Assembly: GCA_013339765.2 (NCBI GenBank)
Contig: CM023454.1
Location: forward strand, 38,956,950 to 39,020,949
DNA from: Haemaphysalis longicornis
Taxonomy: Eukaryota > Arthropoda > Arachnida > Ixodida > Ixodidae
Direction of reading: 5' to 3'
Length of the DNA: 64,000 nt
Position numbers and translations under genes: made by a program. This document shows positions 30,401 through 41,353 of the stretch, piece after piece; position 1 is the stretch's first letter; every line of letters begins with the position of its first letter. The notes beneath the pieces are model-generated. The model saw only the letters and a list, made by a program, of their open reading frames with translations. It was not told where the DNA came from and did no database searches.

Positions 30401-33400
30401 ATATTATTGCTCGACTGGCCACAGCCGCAAATACAGTGTTTATGATGATGCACACGAAGGATATTGGGGAACGATGCCCACACAACCGCGAGAGTGTTGG
30501 GCATAAATTACTGTGCTTTTTAAGTAACATAAAACTTCGCGTGACGTTTCAATGAGCCTTTTTGAGATCAGTATCTTCTAGACACTTTACATTAGGTCAA
30601 ATAGAATGCAATATGTAGTACATGTTATCATGACTTTTCGGCAGACCTCTATAGTTTTACTACACGTTGTTTTCACGTCCCTATATCTAGTGTTAAGATG
30701 AACTGCATGGTTTAGGTTTATGGGTTCTCATTCCAAGCAGAGTTTGTGTGCTATTTCGCTTATCTCTAAGCTTGGATGTCTGAACTCATTCCATGTGATA
30801 AGCCGCAGTCAGAGAAAAAACGACAGTCACGTTGCCATCTGAGGTCGTATAAGTTGTGCGACGAATCGGGAGCATTGGACTGTGCTGTTTTTTGGGTACC
30901 CTTTCCGTGAGGCGTCATCGCCAAAGGAAGAAAGAAAAGTAAAAGTGCTAGCCTCTTTTGTCGTCGCTCTGATTTTTTTAAACATTCTGCGTTGGTACTA
31001 AGACCGTCCAATAACGCACCCTGCGGCAGGTTTGCAGGCTGCAGGTGAGCAGCCTAGCCTGCCTCAAAGCCAATTATACGCTGTTCGATTTGACACCCCC
31101 ACAATAATGGCTACTTCTTCAGTGATAAAAGCTGTTCCAGTGAGCTGGCTGCTTGCGCTCATACCTGCCGTATTCCCGAGTCCAATGGGGTACCATTACC
31201 TCCTTATCGGGTAAGATGAGATGTGACCTTTGTATCTTCAAATCAAATATCACCTGATTCAAAATCGCAGCTACCTGATGTATCGAGCGTCATTTTTCTA
31301 GGCGTAGACAGTGGCACCACCTCCGACTCTAAAAAATCAGACAACTCTTGCTATTCTTTTCCTCCGAGTGTAATTTTGTTTATGGCAGCGTTTGGTGCAC
31401 TTAATTTACAAGGTGTTTTAATAGTGTTTGTGTAATTTTGTGTGTACAATCATTAAACACTGGTAGCGTGCTTTTGACATCTTTTTTTGCTTTTATGGGA
31501 ACCCTCCCATGGGATGGCGCCCCACTACAATGGGAGCCCCACTATAGGAGCCCCAATTTAACGCTTGCATGCCCTGAGGGTAAAAAAAATAAATAAATAA
31601 ACTTCTGTCAACTCCCGAATAAGCGCCGTGTAGACATTTTACAATGTCAGAAAGTCCCTGATAATAACGCAGCTTCACATACTTCAAGATGTGGTCTCGT
31701 GTGGACTAGAAAACCAACAGATCGTTCAAATCTAATCAGCCGTTTCAATTCACTGGCTGTGAAAAGCGGTTGGAGCTGGTAGCTGCTGGCGGTGTGCTCC
31801 AAGTACGGCAAAATTACTCATTCAATCTTTGGCAGTGGATACGTTCAATTCTAGTTTTATGGAGCGTTCGATAACGGTTGCTAGCATCGCAAAAATTCAA
31901 GTTCACGCATATGAGTCCCACCCCATCTATTGCACTAGGAGTGTGATTAGGGGTGTTTTGACAGATCTCCCTCTCTTCCTCATTGCTCACGCTTGGCGTG
32001 AGAGGGTTGCTATTTACTTGATCCGAAGATAAGGACAAAAATCACAACGCGTGCGGTTTTGGTTGGCTACTCAAACTGCGCGGGGGCACGTTATTAGAGG
32101 CTACACACGCTACCGCGACTTCGAATGCAATAAACCTTCCAGACAGTGACAAAATGTACACGTTTCGGCAATGTGGCTGCGGCATGCACAGTTCTCTTGA
32201 GTTGAACCAGATGTGCAGAAAATCATGATGGTTTTGCTTGTGGGGTTAATCAGCTTTGCTCTGCCAACTGTTTTAGGCAGCACTGGTCACATTAAATAAC
32301 TACCCTGTTCTCCGTAAGGAGAATGCTATTACACGGGTCAAGAATGCCAAAAACCGGATATATGTCAGCCAAGACAATTGTGCAATGCAAATAGAGCACA
32401 GAAGCAAAAAGACCACAAATAAGAATATACGAACGGCTGATGGTTACATTTTCTTCGATGTAAAGAAAGCTTTCGCAACTTTGCCTCTCCGTGAGTGCGA
32501 GTCAGAGAAACTCCACACGAGAGCAACACAATCCCAGCGTCTTACTGAAGCTGCTTATACAGCTGCACCATCAGCTACGAATGCGCACATCGGTTGTACG
32601 TTCTTTTGCAGCCCCAGCTGCCACTTAACCTCGCCTACAGGAAAACTGACAACTCTTCCTACTCCCAGACACTCATGACACCGGACTTTCAAAATTACAT
32701 ATGATACGTGTCCTAACCGCCATTCAGAAACCTCCAATCAAAAGCGTTTAGCAAAAATAAGCTCGTTTTTCTGTTTATTGCGAAGGCCATACGTTCATTC
32801 TTGGCCTCGTTTTCTTCGCCAGAAGCCAACGCGCTCTTGACAGTCATCCACTCTGCGGTTCGCTTCCTTACTCTGCGGCTGTAGGGGTTATCACTCCCGT
32901 CAATAGTCCTAAAATGCAACAAACTCGCAATGCATCCACAATGGTTTAATATTTTGGGTGGCCTGCAGTCACGTCCTTCATTTTCCCCGAAATTTGCTAA
33001 CAATCGTCGTTTTTCTGTCACCGCAATCTCGGAACCTCGTCTCTCCCAAGACGTACGCCTTTCATGATACACAGTACTGCGTTCCAAAAATGGGTTGCCA
33101 TCAACAAGACTACTCCTAGCTCTGAGAAGTGACTTCACCATTATACATTATGGTGTGCCACCGTGTACAGTGAAGGAATACGTAGTAGCCACAGAGCGAA
33201 CCGAAGGTTTGTCCTTCATTGTCATTTCCGCCGTTATACCACCCCGAAAGGCGTTGCATGTTGATTGTTTGGAGAGTATCTTTCTTGCTATGTAGCCTCC
33301 TTGTATACTCACTGGTGATTTAAATGCGCATCACCCGTGACGGTGTAGCCGTAAAACTAGTTGAGGCACAGCGTTAATACATATCTTACCATCAATGTAT

Positions 33401-35198
33401 TCCTGTGCGTCCTACCTTAAAACCCCTTTTTTTCGCAAAGAAGCTTCAATTGGTGTGGAGATCCTGTGGCTTTTTTAGTTCTGCTTTCCAGAGTAAGCGG
33501 GTTTGTGGACAGTAAATACTACAGCTACGCCCACCTACCTTCATGACGGTAGGTGGTGTTCCAGGGGGTCGTATACAACATCAGATCCGATTCTCAAGCT
33601 AGGATGTTTTCACCACCGCAATCCAACAGGGCCATGGTTCAGTGTGGCCCCACGATGACCTTATAAGCATGGTATCTAGGGCGTGCAAAATGAGCACGAC
33701 GACTTTCATATTACCGAAGCCATACTCCCTCGCCGACGCAGAGTTTGAAAGGCGTCTTGTCATACGCCTGCGAGCGAAAAAAGAGCGTGTAGAAATTCGG
33801 CACCTGACGACATTTGAGCATCCAGAACTGTGCAGAAGCACATTCAGCGGCACATGCGTAATTTTGCTAAGCGTACGGGGACACCTTCCGCTCTAAGTTG
33901 GACACCAGGAAGCCAATTTGTAAAATATCTTGCCTGGTAAGAAGTCTTCATACGGCACCGACGTTTATCCAGGCATTCATATCGATCTTATTGCGTACCA
34001 AGCTCAACATGCCGGGCGATGCAAAAATTGCGGGCGGGTTGTTTCTGCGGCAGAACATTGAAGAACCATCAGATATAAAGCCCCTTATTGATAACATTTT
34101 ACAATATTGGAACTCAGCATGGTTTTTCATCGGTTAACATAGCTTGTTCACGTAGCTCTGATGGTGTAACATGCATTGCTCTGTCCTATCTGTCGGATGC
34201 GGGGAAGAGATTTCTTTTCTGTTGCACTTTTGAACTGTCGTAGGCACGCTCATACAAAAAATGCCGCTGCTCTGATTGGATTGGCACTCACTACAGGAAA
34301 TATGTATTGCCACACATGTCCGGTTTCTGAAAGCGCAGGAGCAGTATCGACGATCTTATCGCGTTTTAAAATTGTGTTAAGCGCGAAAAAGCAGTGCGTG
34401 AGACCGCCTTATGGTGTTTTGCATCATGGTCCGTCTTACTCTCAGTCATGACGTTATCCACTTTTAAATGAATCTGTTAAGTAGTCCTGCCCGTACGTGT
34501 GATTCGCTGTCGAATTATCTCTGTAGACGAACCAGCTTTGCGGCCACCTCTGACTACGGCACAACGGAGCACCCAGTAACTTGTGTCGTTCCGAAAGGTG
34601 GGGTACGATGCGGAGAACGTTTTAGTATTTTGGAAATCCTCATTGAGAAATGTTCGCCATTACCTGTGGTGATTTCACCATCTGCTGGTGATGTTTGCAT
34701 ATGTTCCTCCGGGCGCAATTAGCGTGGTCTTCGTGGGAGGCTTCAGCGGGGAATAGATTTGACCTCAGCGTTCCTCGGGGCACGTGGACTCTAAATCTTC
34801 GCTAAAAAATTAGTTGACAATGCTTTTACAAAACGAGACGGAAAATGGTACGTGCTTACGGTAATCAGAATCTCAATACAGGACGTCGCAAATCACACGT
34901 TTTTTTGCGTAACGTGTGATAGATTGTTTATGTGGACACCACACATCGCACGTTTGACAAAACGTTGTCTGTTTTTAACATCTGTCCAGCAAGAAAGGCG
35001 CTGCACAGTTTACTCTCTTCTTCATCCTAACACACTCCCTGCGAAGGTCTGCAACACTACAGCTTTCGTTTCTTGTTTCCTTTTTCAGGAACAAATCTAA
35101 AGGAGAAGAAATTATACAGTTGTGTTAATTGGACCCCCAAAAATGATATCAACTCCGGGAACTATCACCCGAGTCGGCACAGAAAGTGTATTCGAAGA
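27405..35198. other. long AT-rich stretch without recognisable genes
   Basis: Only short open frames occur; none matches a family I know. Exceptions are a LINE-type tail at 31,545-31,602 and a weak exon-like segment at 29,498-29,583 (reported separately). Small hairpins occur at 33,531-33,556 and 34,892-34,919. An AATAAA with LTR-like sequence near 29,870 could mark a decayed solo LTR, but I found no partner. Confidence 0.4.
31545..31602 (+). repeat. LINE-type 3' tail
   Basis: The sequence gcatgccctgagggtaaaaa followed by an AAATA-type tandem tail resembles the 3' end of CR1/L2 elements. The upstream part carries no recognisable RT. Confidence 0.45.
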
Positions 35199-35850
35199 CC
35201 GGCACGTGTATGGCCGCTTTCTGGCATGTCCGGCCAGCATTCAGGTTCTGGCAGCCACTGAACATACGATGAACTGCCAACATTTGGCAACCAGCGTTTC
35301 GGTATTTCTTCGTCCGCCCGTGTTCAAATGCACAACGGCAGCTACCCGGCTGCCAGATATTCAGTTCCCTTTCGGCTGCCCATGTTGGGAAATAAAACTG
35401 CCGAAGTATGGCTTGAGGACATCCGTTTTTCCTTTGGAAAGCGCTGTTCAGCCGAAGCACGGCAAGCGACCGGCCGCAGAATATCCGTATTCTTGTGGCA
35501 GTTGGTGTTCGGCAGGAGACCGACCGGAGCGCGGCTGCCGCGCATTCGCTCTTTCATCGGTTAACCAGGCGTCTGGCGGCAGAATATTTTGTTTCTTCGG
35601 GCAGCCGGTGTTATATTGGAGACCGGCCGACTTACGGCCCCAGAATGTACGTTTTTCGTTCGGTTAGCGGCCCTCGGCCGAATTATGGTAAGCGAACGGC
35701 CGCAGAATTTCCGGCAACCGGTGTTTAAGAGGCGACTGGCCTTCGTAAGGTATCAGGGTATACGTCATTATGCGAACGGCGGGCGTCTGTGCGCCGAGAA
35801 TAATGCACAGACGTGTTTGGAAGAAGACCCGCCGATGTAGGACCGGTTTT
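35199..35850 (+). repeat. CGGCC-rich degenerate tandem array
   Basis: Recurrent variants of ggccgcagaat(a/t)tccg, gcagccggtgtt and gaccggccg occur with irregular spacing of roughly 60-90 bases, strikingly GC-rich against AT-rich surroundings. A matching array occupies the outer end of arm 2. A similar CGGCC-rich array lies at the inner end of arm 1 (39,490-39,870). Confidence 0.6.
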
Positions 35851-35958
35851 TTCCTGGGTGAAGTAATATCCGTTAGGGAGCCGAATGACACAGACACGTT
35901 TTTCATCCGCTCGGTGTTTCTACGTTTTAAGTGAACGGACTACGTTTGTAAAACAGTA

Positions 35959-36405
35959 ATGAGTGTGCTAGGTGAACGGGCAAGGGAAAGGACAAGAAAA
36001 ACTTTTAGTCCATCGAAATGCCATTCATTGCCACAAGAAGACTGTGTCACACCGCAGGGTGAGCTAAGCCTGGCCAGTAATAGCCGCGACAACGCCTCGT
36101 CCGTCGGCTTCGTCGGCGCATCAGGTCGAGGCTATTCGCCCCCTAAAGAAATGAAGAGCATTGGAGACATCGACACGGCAGCGATGTCCGACCCGAGATG
36201 GCGGTGGTTCACCAAAATAAGTGGCCTTAAAGGGTGTCGAGCAAGCGGCCAACACGCAGGAGCTAAAATGGTGCCATGTCAAGAACTCCCCACCAAAGAA
36301 AGGCAAGGGCGCGCAAAGTGCAAGTTTCCGGCTATTCTTCTTAGAATAATACTGCGAAAAACAATGTTGCACTATATTATTGGCGATAAACGTAGAAAAG
36401 GCTAA
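35959..36405 (+). pseudogene. unrecognised open frame shared with arm 2
   Basis: A 148-codon frame whose first half resembles the frame read leftward at 52,176-51,904: PSKCHSLPQEDC, then GELSLASNSRD, SGRGYSPPKEM and SIGDID, against PSECHILPQEDC, SELSLTSHSRY, SRRGYSPPQEL and TIGDID. Many of the differences change the amino acid, so I infer decay from a common ancestor rather than present selection. No family recognised. Confidence 0.3.
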
Positions 36406-38572
36406 GCCCGTGCATTGGTATGTTTAACGTCGTGCCCTGCCTAATGTTACTTTCTGGGATTTTATGACTGGCTACTTAGAAAAAAGTGTTATTTTGTATT
36501 TCCCATAACAACAGATCCTTGTGAATGACGAAGACTGGATAATAATTTAGTTACGGTGTTTGAAATTGTGACTACTTACACTTGGGATATGACTCATTTT
36601 GTTGAACATATTCAGCAGTATCCTAGCAAAGACGGATTTCGTCACGTTTTTCTTCTCAACGCAGCCTGTTGAGTTCACGCACGATTTGTCTCTAGCAATG
36701 GATAAGCTTAACGTAGCTGACTCTTTTCTTGTACGACAAAATGCATTTACGGTGTTTAATATCACCTTCGAGTTAGTAAATTGCGGGCAATAAACTGAAT
36801 AAATTGGTTATTGCATGGATAGCCGAGTAAAATCTCTCTAAGACAGCAGTTGGTCGCTCTCAATGGTTGTTCGTGCGAATATGTTCCCGCGATTTTGGGA
36901 ATTCGCTAAGGCTCAGTAGCAGGCCCTCTTTTGTTTCTGTAATATATAAATGTTTTTACTGGTGGGCTCAAATCTTTGTTCAAAATGTTAACGAATGACT
37001 GTAATTTGCAGGACTATAGCGAATGAACCTAACTGCGAATATTTGAAGCATCATTCAAATATAATAATATCTTTGTGTGGTGATTCAGAAAAGACGTTCA
37101 AGCTTAAAAAGTGTGCTGACGTCAACTTTACAAAAAAAAATATTTCCAATTGAATACGTGTAATGTAAATTACACTGCTTTGGGAACTGCCGGGCAATAT
37201 AAATAACTAGGAGTTTATTTAAAGAGTTGTTAGAGACATAGGCATGTTCACAACATCAAAGTTACGGCTGCACGTGTTTAAACTTTCCGAGATAAAATTT
37301 CAGCGAAACTCCACCTAACTGAAAAGAACAACCATATTTCACTCATGTTGGAGTACACATGTGTTTTCTGTGATCCTTACAGCAAACGGCTGGTTGATAC
37401 GGTGAAAAACATACAGAATAGCGAGTGCGATTCGTATTAGGTATTTGCACTGTCAACTTAGAATGAGGAAAAGTAAAAGTAAACTTTAATGGTAAGACGG
37501 AAAAGATCATAGACGAAACCTAAGGTTGAAATATTTTCGTAATATCTATCATTCGAAAACTGGAATATAAGGGTAGAAGTATTTCCGAGCGCCAATCTAC
37601 ATGTCCCGAAGGGGTCCGCTAGTTTGAAGCAAATTATGAATTTTTGTTTAAAGGTGACGCCTTGCGCGATTCATTTTATTTTAGATCATTGTGAGAGTGT
37701 AATTATCTTCCACGTATGATTGTATCCACTGTTTATAATGACGATTTTCACGACGCTTTGTAGAAATATTTTGTTATTCGGTCTCATATTTGATGCTAAG
37801 TGTTTTGTATCTCCCTGCTGTAATGCATGCAAAGGCAAGCAGGTATCAACTAAACAAAATAAACAAAGAACTGAATAAGTAACATAAGTAAACAATAAAC
37901 AATAAACAAATAAATCAATAAACTTGCGGAGCCTCAAGCTCTCCTCCGACGGGTTGAGAACCCTACTCACTAAAAATTGACCAATAAAATATGTATTGCT
38001 TTATTCGTTGCAGTATGCAAGGTTTTCTGAATGACTACTACCATTGCTAAGTTAATCTTTGAAACAAAATATGAAACGCTAGCCTTACGCCTTTCCTTGC
38101 GTGAACACAGAGGGATACAACAGCAGCCACATGAAGAAGGGCATCATTCGCAACACTTCTAAATTTTCTTAACATAGTACGACTTTACAGAAAAATTAAG
38201 TTCTTTTGGACTATTAAGGGGTGTGCACGAAACTCAAGCAAGCAACATAAAAATATATTGGAAAGGAAAGTATTTCTTCGAAGTCTCCTACGATCAGCCC
38301 TGCGAAAGATTGTCAGAAAAGTTGATCGAGTAGAAAATTTCTTTTCAAGAAAAATGGGAAAATACTGGACATACTTTTTGTGTGAAGTATATTATATTGA
38401 GTGCTGCTGAGTGTTTTGTGCAGTACCAAAACGCTTCGTAAAGGCATTTGCACCGGTTTTATATAAAAAAACTGGTCAAAAAGCTGTTGTAAAAATAGTT
38501 GATTTAGTGAGGCCATGAAAGTATTGTGTTAAATGAAATTGCCTCAAGGCGGCACTTTCATCTTTGTCAAAT

Positions 38573-39298
38573 TCAACCCACTAAAGTATATACCTTCCGG
38601 TCCTCCCCTCACCAACTTCCTTGTTTATTACAGGCAAGCCGCCCCACAGAAGGTATCAGGACCTGGACAATACATCAATTCCAGCTCTTCAAAGAAGTGA
38701 ATATTTGCTGTATTCGACAGTATAAAAGGCACAGCAAAAAATTACGCCCCCCTCCTCTCGCGGGCACCCTGGTGTGATGCGACGCTGAGGGGGGTTCGAG
38801 CGCAAGTGGACAGCAACCGTCGACCGAAAGGCCGCCGGAGAGCCGCACACCGGTTATATGCGCAGCGCGCCCCAAGAAGAGGAGACCGCGGAGAGAGAGA
38901 GAGTACTGCACATGCGCAGCACCACCCACAGCACCACCCACCGGCGAAGTGAGAGCGCGCTGGGCCGCACACCCGGAGATGTTGAGAGAGAGTGTTCGCT
39001 CTCACCTGGGCACGCGCAGGCGCCAGTGCGTCTGCCGCGGTTATGACGCGACACAATCCAACACAATCCACTTTAATCCAATCCTATCCATATCCAATCC
39101 AAGCCAAGCCAAGCCAAGCCAAGCCAAGTCAATCCAATCCTGTGCAATGTCCCTCGCGAGAGAGTGGGCGAGCGGAGGAGAGTGCGGACCCCGACGACGA
39201 CGACGGACGCAAGCAGGAAGGACAGGGCCGCCGACAAGAGATGGTCTCACCATCGCATTAATAAAGGAACGACCATTTGTGAGCACTGGTGAATAAAT
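38573..39298 (+). mobile_element. insertion present only in arm 1 (probable solo LTR)
   Basis: Arm 2 runs directly from the ctttcatctttgt motif to the gctgaatattaagcaaggc motif, with about 20 bases between; arm 1 has about 730 bases there. The inserted DNA is GC-rich, has a TATA box (tataaaagg, 38,721), a GA run (38,891-38,903), an AAGCC tandem stretch (39,101-39,130) and an AATAAA near 39,261. A single copy with promoter and poly(A) signal but no coding sequence suggests a solo LTR. Confidence 0.5.
39101..39130 (+). repeat. (AAGCC)n microsatellite
   Basis: About six tandem AAGCC units within a longer stretch of AATCC/AAGCC pentamers that starts near 39,053. Confidence 0.8.
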
Positions 39299-39489
39299 AA
39301 TTTTGGTGTAAACTGAGGCTGAAAATTAAGCAAGGCTGCGCTGAAGGCTGGACGTCTGGTGGTTGCGCACGGGATCACTTTGATGTAATTGCAGTTAACC
39401 TAAATTGGTGGGTTTGTGCTGCTGCAAAGCGCGGTTGAGTCATCTGCTTGCGATGCATGCAGTGGTCGTCCACCAGCTTCAGTAAAGTA

Positions 39490-39870
39490 CGTATTGTGGC
39501 TGAACTCCAATGCCCGTAGCACAGCCGAATTTCCGGCAGCTGTATTCCGGCTGGAGTCCGACGACCGCATCTCGGCTGTCCTCCGGTCGCTGTACTTCAG
39601 CCGCACACGGGTGGCTTTGGGAAGGCCGGAGCCCTACGGCTGCAATGTGGCCATATGAACATAAGCTGGTCGACTGGCCGATGGACACTGGCCGTTGGAC
39701 AGTGATTGTAGTACGGCCGTATACGGCCAAAAGGCCCACATTTGGACACGGGCCGCACATGGTTGCCGGAGAAACGCCGGGCAGAAAATCACCGGCCAAA
39801 GTAGACCGGCTTGAGTTTGGCCGAAGAGTCCTGTGCTGCCTGGGACTGAACGTCGACTCTTCAAGCCGAT
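39490..39870. repeat. second CGGCC-rich array
   Basis: GC-rich sequence with repeated ggccg, ccggc and gccgtatacggcc-type palindromes. It starts inside arm 1 (ccgaatttccggcagct) and continues about 300 bases past the point where arm 2 stops matching, so arm 2 appears truncated within this array. Confidence 0.5.
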
Positions 39871-41170
39871 AGGGCTACGTAGACAATAACTGCTTCTGGC
39901 ACATATACCTTTTGTGACGATACAACGAAATCACTTAATGTCTCAGCTGTCTGCTGTAAATCTGCAGGACCTCTTACTGCAATATCACCAGACCACATCT
40001 GTGCCCTCGTTGAAGCTATGCGTTTTCCCGCCGCAAAGTATCCACAGAACCATGCCAGGAATGACGTGAAGAGAACGTTTCCTTGCTTCAGCTGTAACAA
40101 TTGTCACTCTGTCACTGCTACGCTGCAAATACGCCTTCATACTCACGTAGGTACTGGTGTCTTAGACAACGAGCGTTCCCCCACAAAGCGTGTTTGTCTT
40201 TAGCATGGCCTACAACAATCAGCCAAATAATGTCACCAGACATCATCTACAGCGACTAAGTTCGCCGCGCTCCTTGTGGCTTTTAATACATCCCCACCTA
40301 TTCAGCCAGACGATGGGCGATTTTTAGACTCCCGCCAGACCCTTCAATGCCTTCACTCTTTTCCTAATAAACAGGTACTCTGGGACATTGCGTTTTCGAA
40401 TTACAAAGCCATAAGTACTCAACAATAATACAATCTCCAGTGGATACCAGATCATTGGGGTGTATCGGAAAATACTAAAGCAAATGCTGCAACTTCCGAA
40501 GCTCGCTATAACCAAGTTCCTACCCGCCATAGCGTCCTCCAAGAAAGATGCCGCCGCACTGGCGTCTCGTATTGCACAGCTGACACGGATTTTCTAATGG
40601 GTTGATCGGTCTAACCTCTCCGCATTTGTGCACTCTTTTGACCGATAATGTATATTCGGGTAGCCGCCTGGTCTCAACAAAGGCGACACCGCTGTAATAC
40701 ACCGCATACGCCTCAAGGTCCTCTTATTATTTCAAGCTTCAGCAGACCAGCTCACCCATTGGTCCAGACTGCGACTGTACTAAAATTATTAACCGTTTCA
40801 TATATGTGTGTAAACAAACGACGTACCAAGACTCTCATTGACAGTGAGTTTGGGCTGGCTACCCAAAATGCGTATTATGTTACATATTCTGCTTGGCCCC
40901 TCGTTAAGCGTAAAAACGACATCAAGCACAACAAAGAACCCTCTGCTTCCTCCGCCGTTTACGACTAGTCAACATCCTTTACTGCAGCCCCAGCATCGAA
41001 CGTACGTGCGCTAAAAAACACGTTCCTCACCTCTCAACTCAATGTATGTGGGGTGTAAAAGTCAACATTTTGAATGTGTGTGTTCCGCATGGCATCTATG
41101 CTCGCACTGAACGTGCCGTGCTCGCGTGAGGTTACTCCGCGGTGTCAGAACTGTGTATAACCTTGAGATA
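39871..41170. other. no recognisable feature
   Basis: Spacer DNA between the inverted arms. Short frames only; nothing identified. Confidence 0.45.
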
Positions 41171-41306
41171 GCATGCTCTGGAGTGTTAATTCACATTTAA
41201 TAAAGACGATAGTCTTTCTTGGGCTAGTCAAACCCAGCATGCTCTGGAGTGTTAATTCACATTTAATAAAAACGATAGTCTTTCTTGGGCTAGTCAAACC
41301 CAGAAA
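41171..41306 (+). repeat. 68-bp tandem duplication
   Basis: The unit from gcatgctctggagtgttaat to gggctagtcaaaccca occurs twice back to back (41,171-41,238 and 41,239-41,306) with about one mismatch. Each unit contains an AATAAA and the phrase gatagtctttcttgggc. The near identity indicates a recent duplication. Confidence 0.85.
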
Positions 41307-41311
41307 TTTTG

Positions 41312-41353
41312 GTCTGTCGGTATGTCTGTCTGTCTGTCCGTCTGTCTGTCTGT
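41312..41353 (+). repeat. (GTCT)n microsatellite
   Basis: About ten GTCT/GTCC units directly after the 68-bp tandem duplication. Confidence 0.8.

Larger units (their letters stand above)
35199..39562 (+). repeat. arm 1 of a large inverted duplication (unidentified repeat family)
   Basis: Matches the reverse complement of 47,776-52,940 from end to end. Landmarks are the CGGCC-rich block at 35.2-35.8 kb (to 52.3-52.9 kb), gaggctattcgccccct at 36.13 kb (to 51.95 kb), tgtatgattgtatccact-type sequence at 37.71 kb (to 49.07 kb), ggcactttcatctttgt at 38.56 kb (to 48.05 kb) and ccgaatttccggcagct at 39.53 kb (to 47.81 kb). It contains one insertion absent from arm 2 (38,573-39,298). Divergence is substantial. 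No transposase or RT is recognisable in the shared part. Confidence 0.8.

Noticed and set aside
34892..34919. Inverted repeat atcacacgtt / aacgtgtgat as a possible regulatory site
   Set aside because: Only 10-base arms in AT-rich DNA, no neighbouring gene; expected by chance at this window size.
35122..35840. Several overlapping open frames of 80-180 codons in both strands
   Set aside because: They lie in the GC-rich CGGCC array, where stop codons are rare. Overlapping frames in both directions and the tandem make-up argue against a protein.
38854..39300. Arg/Pro/Ser-rich open frames on both strands
   Set aside because: Produced by GC-rich and microsatellite sequence of the arm 1 insertion; no domain visible.
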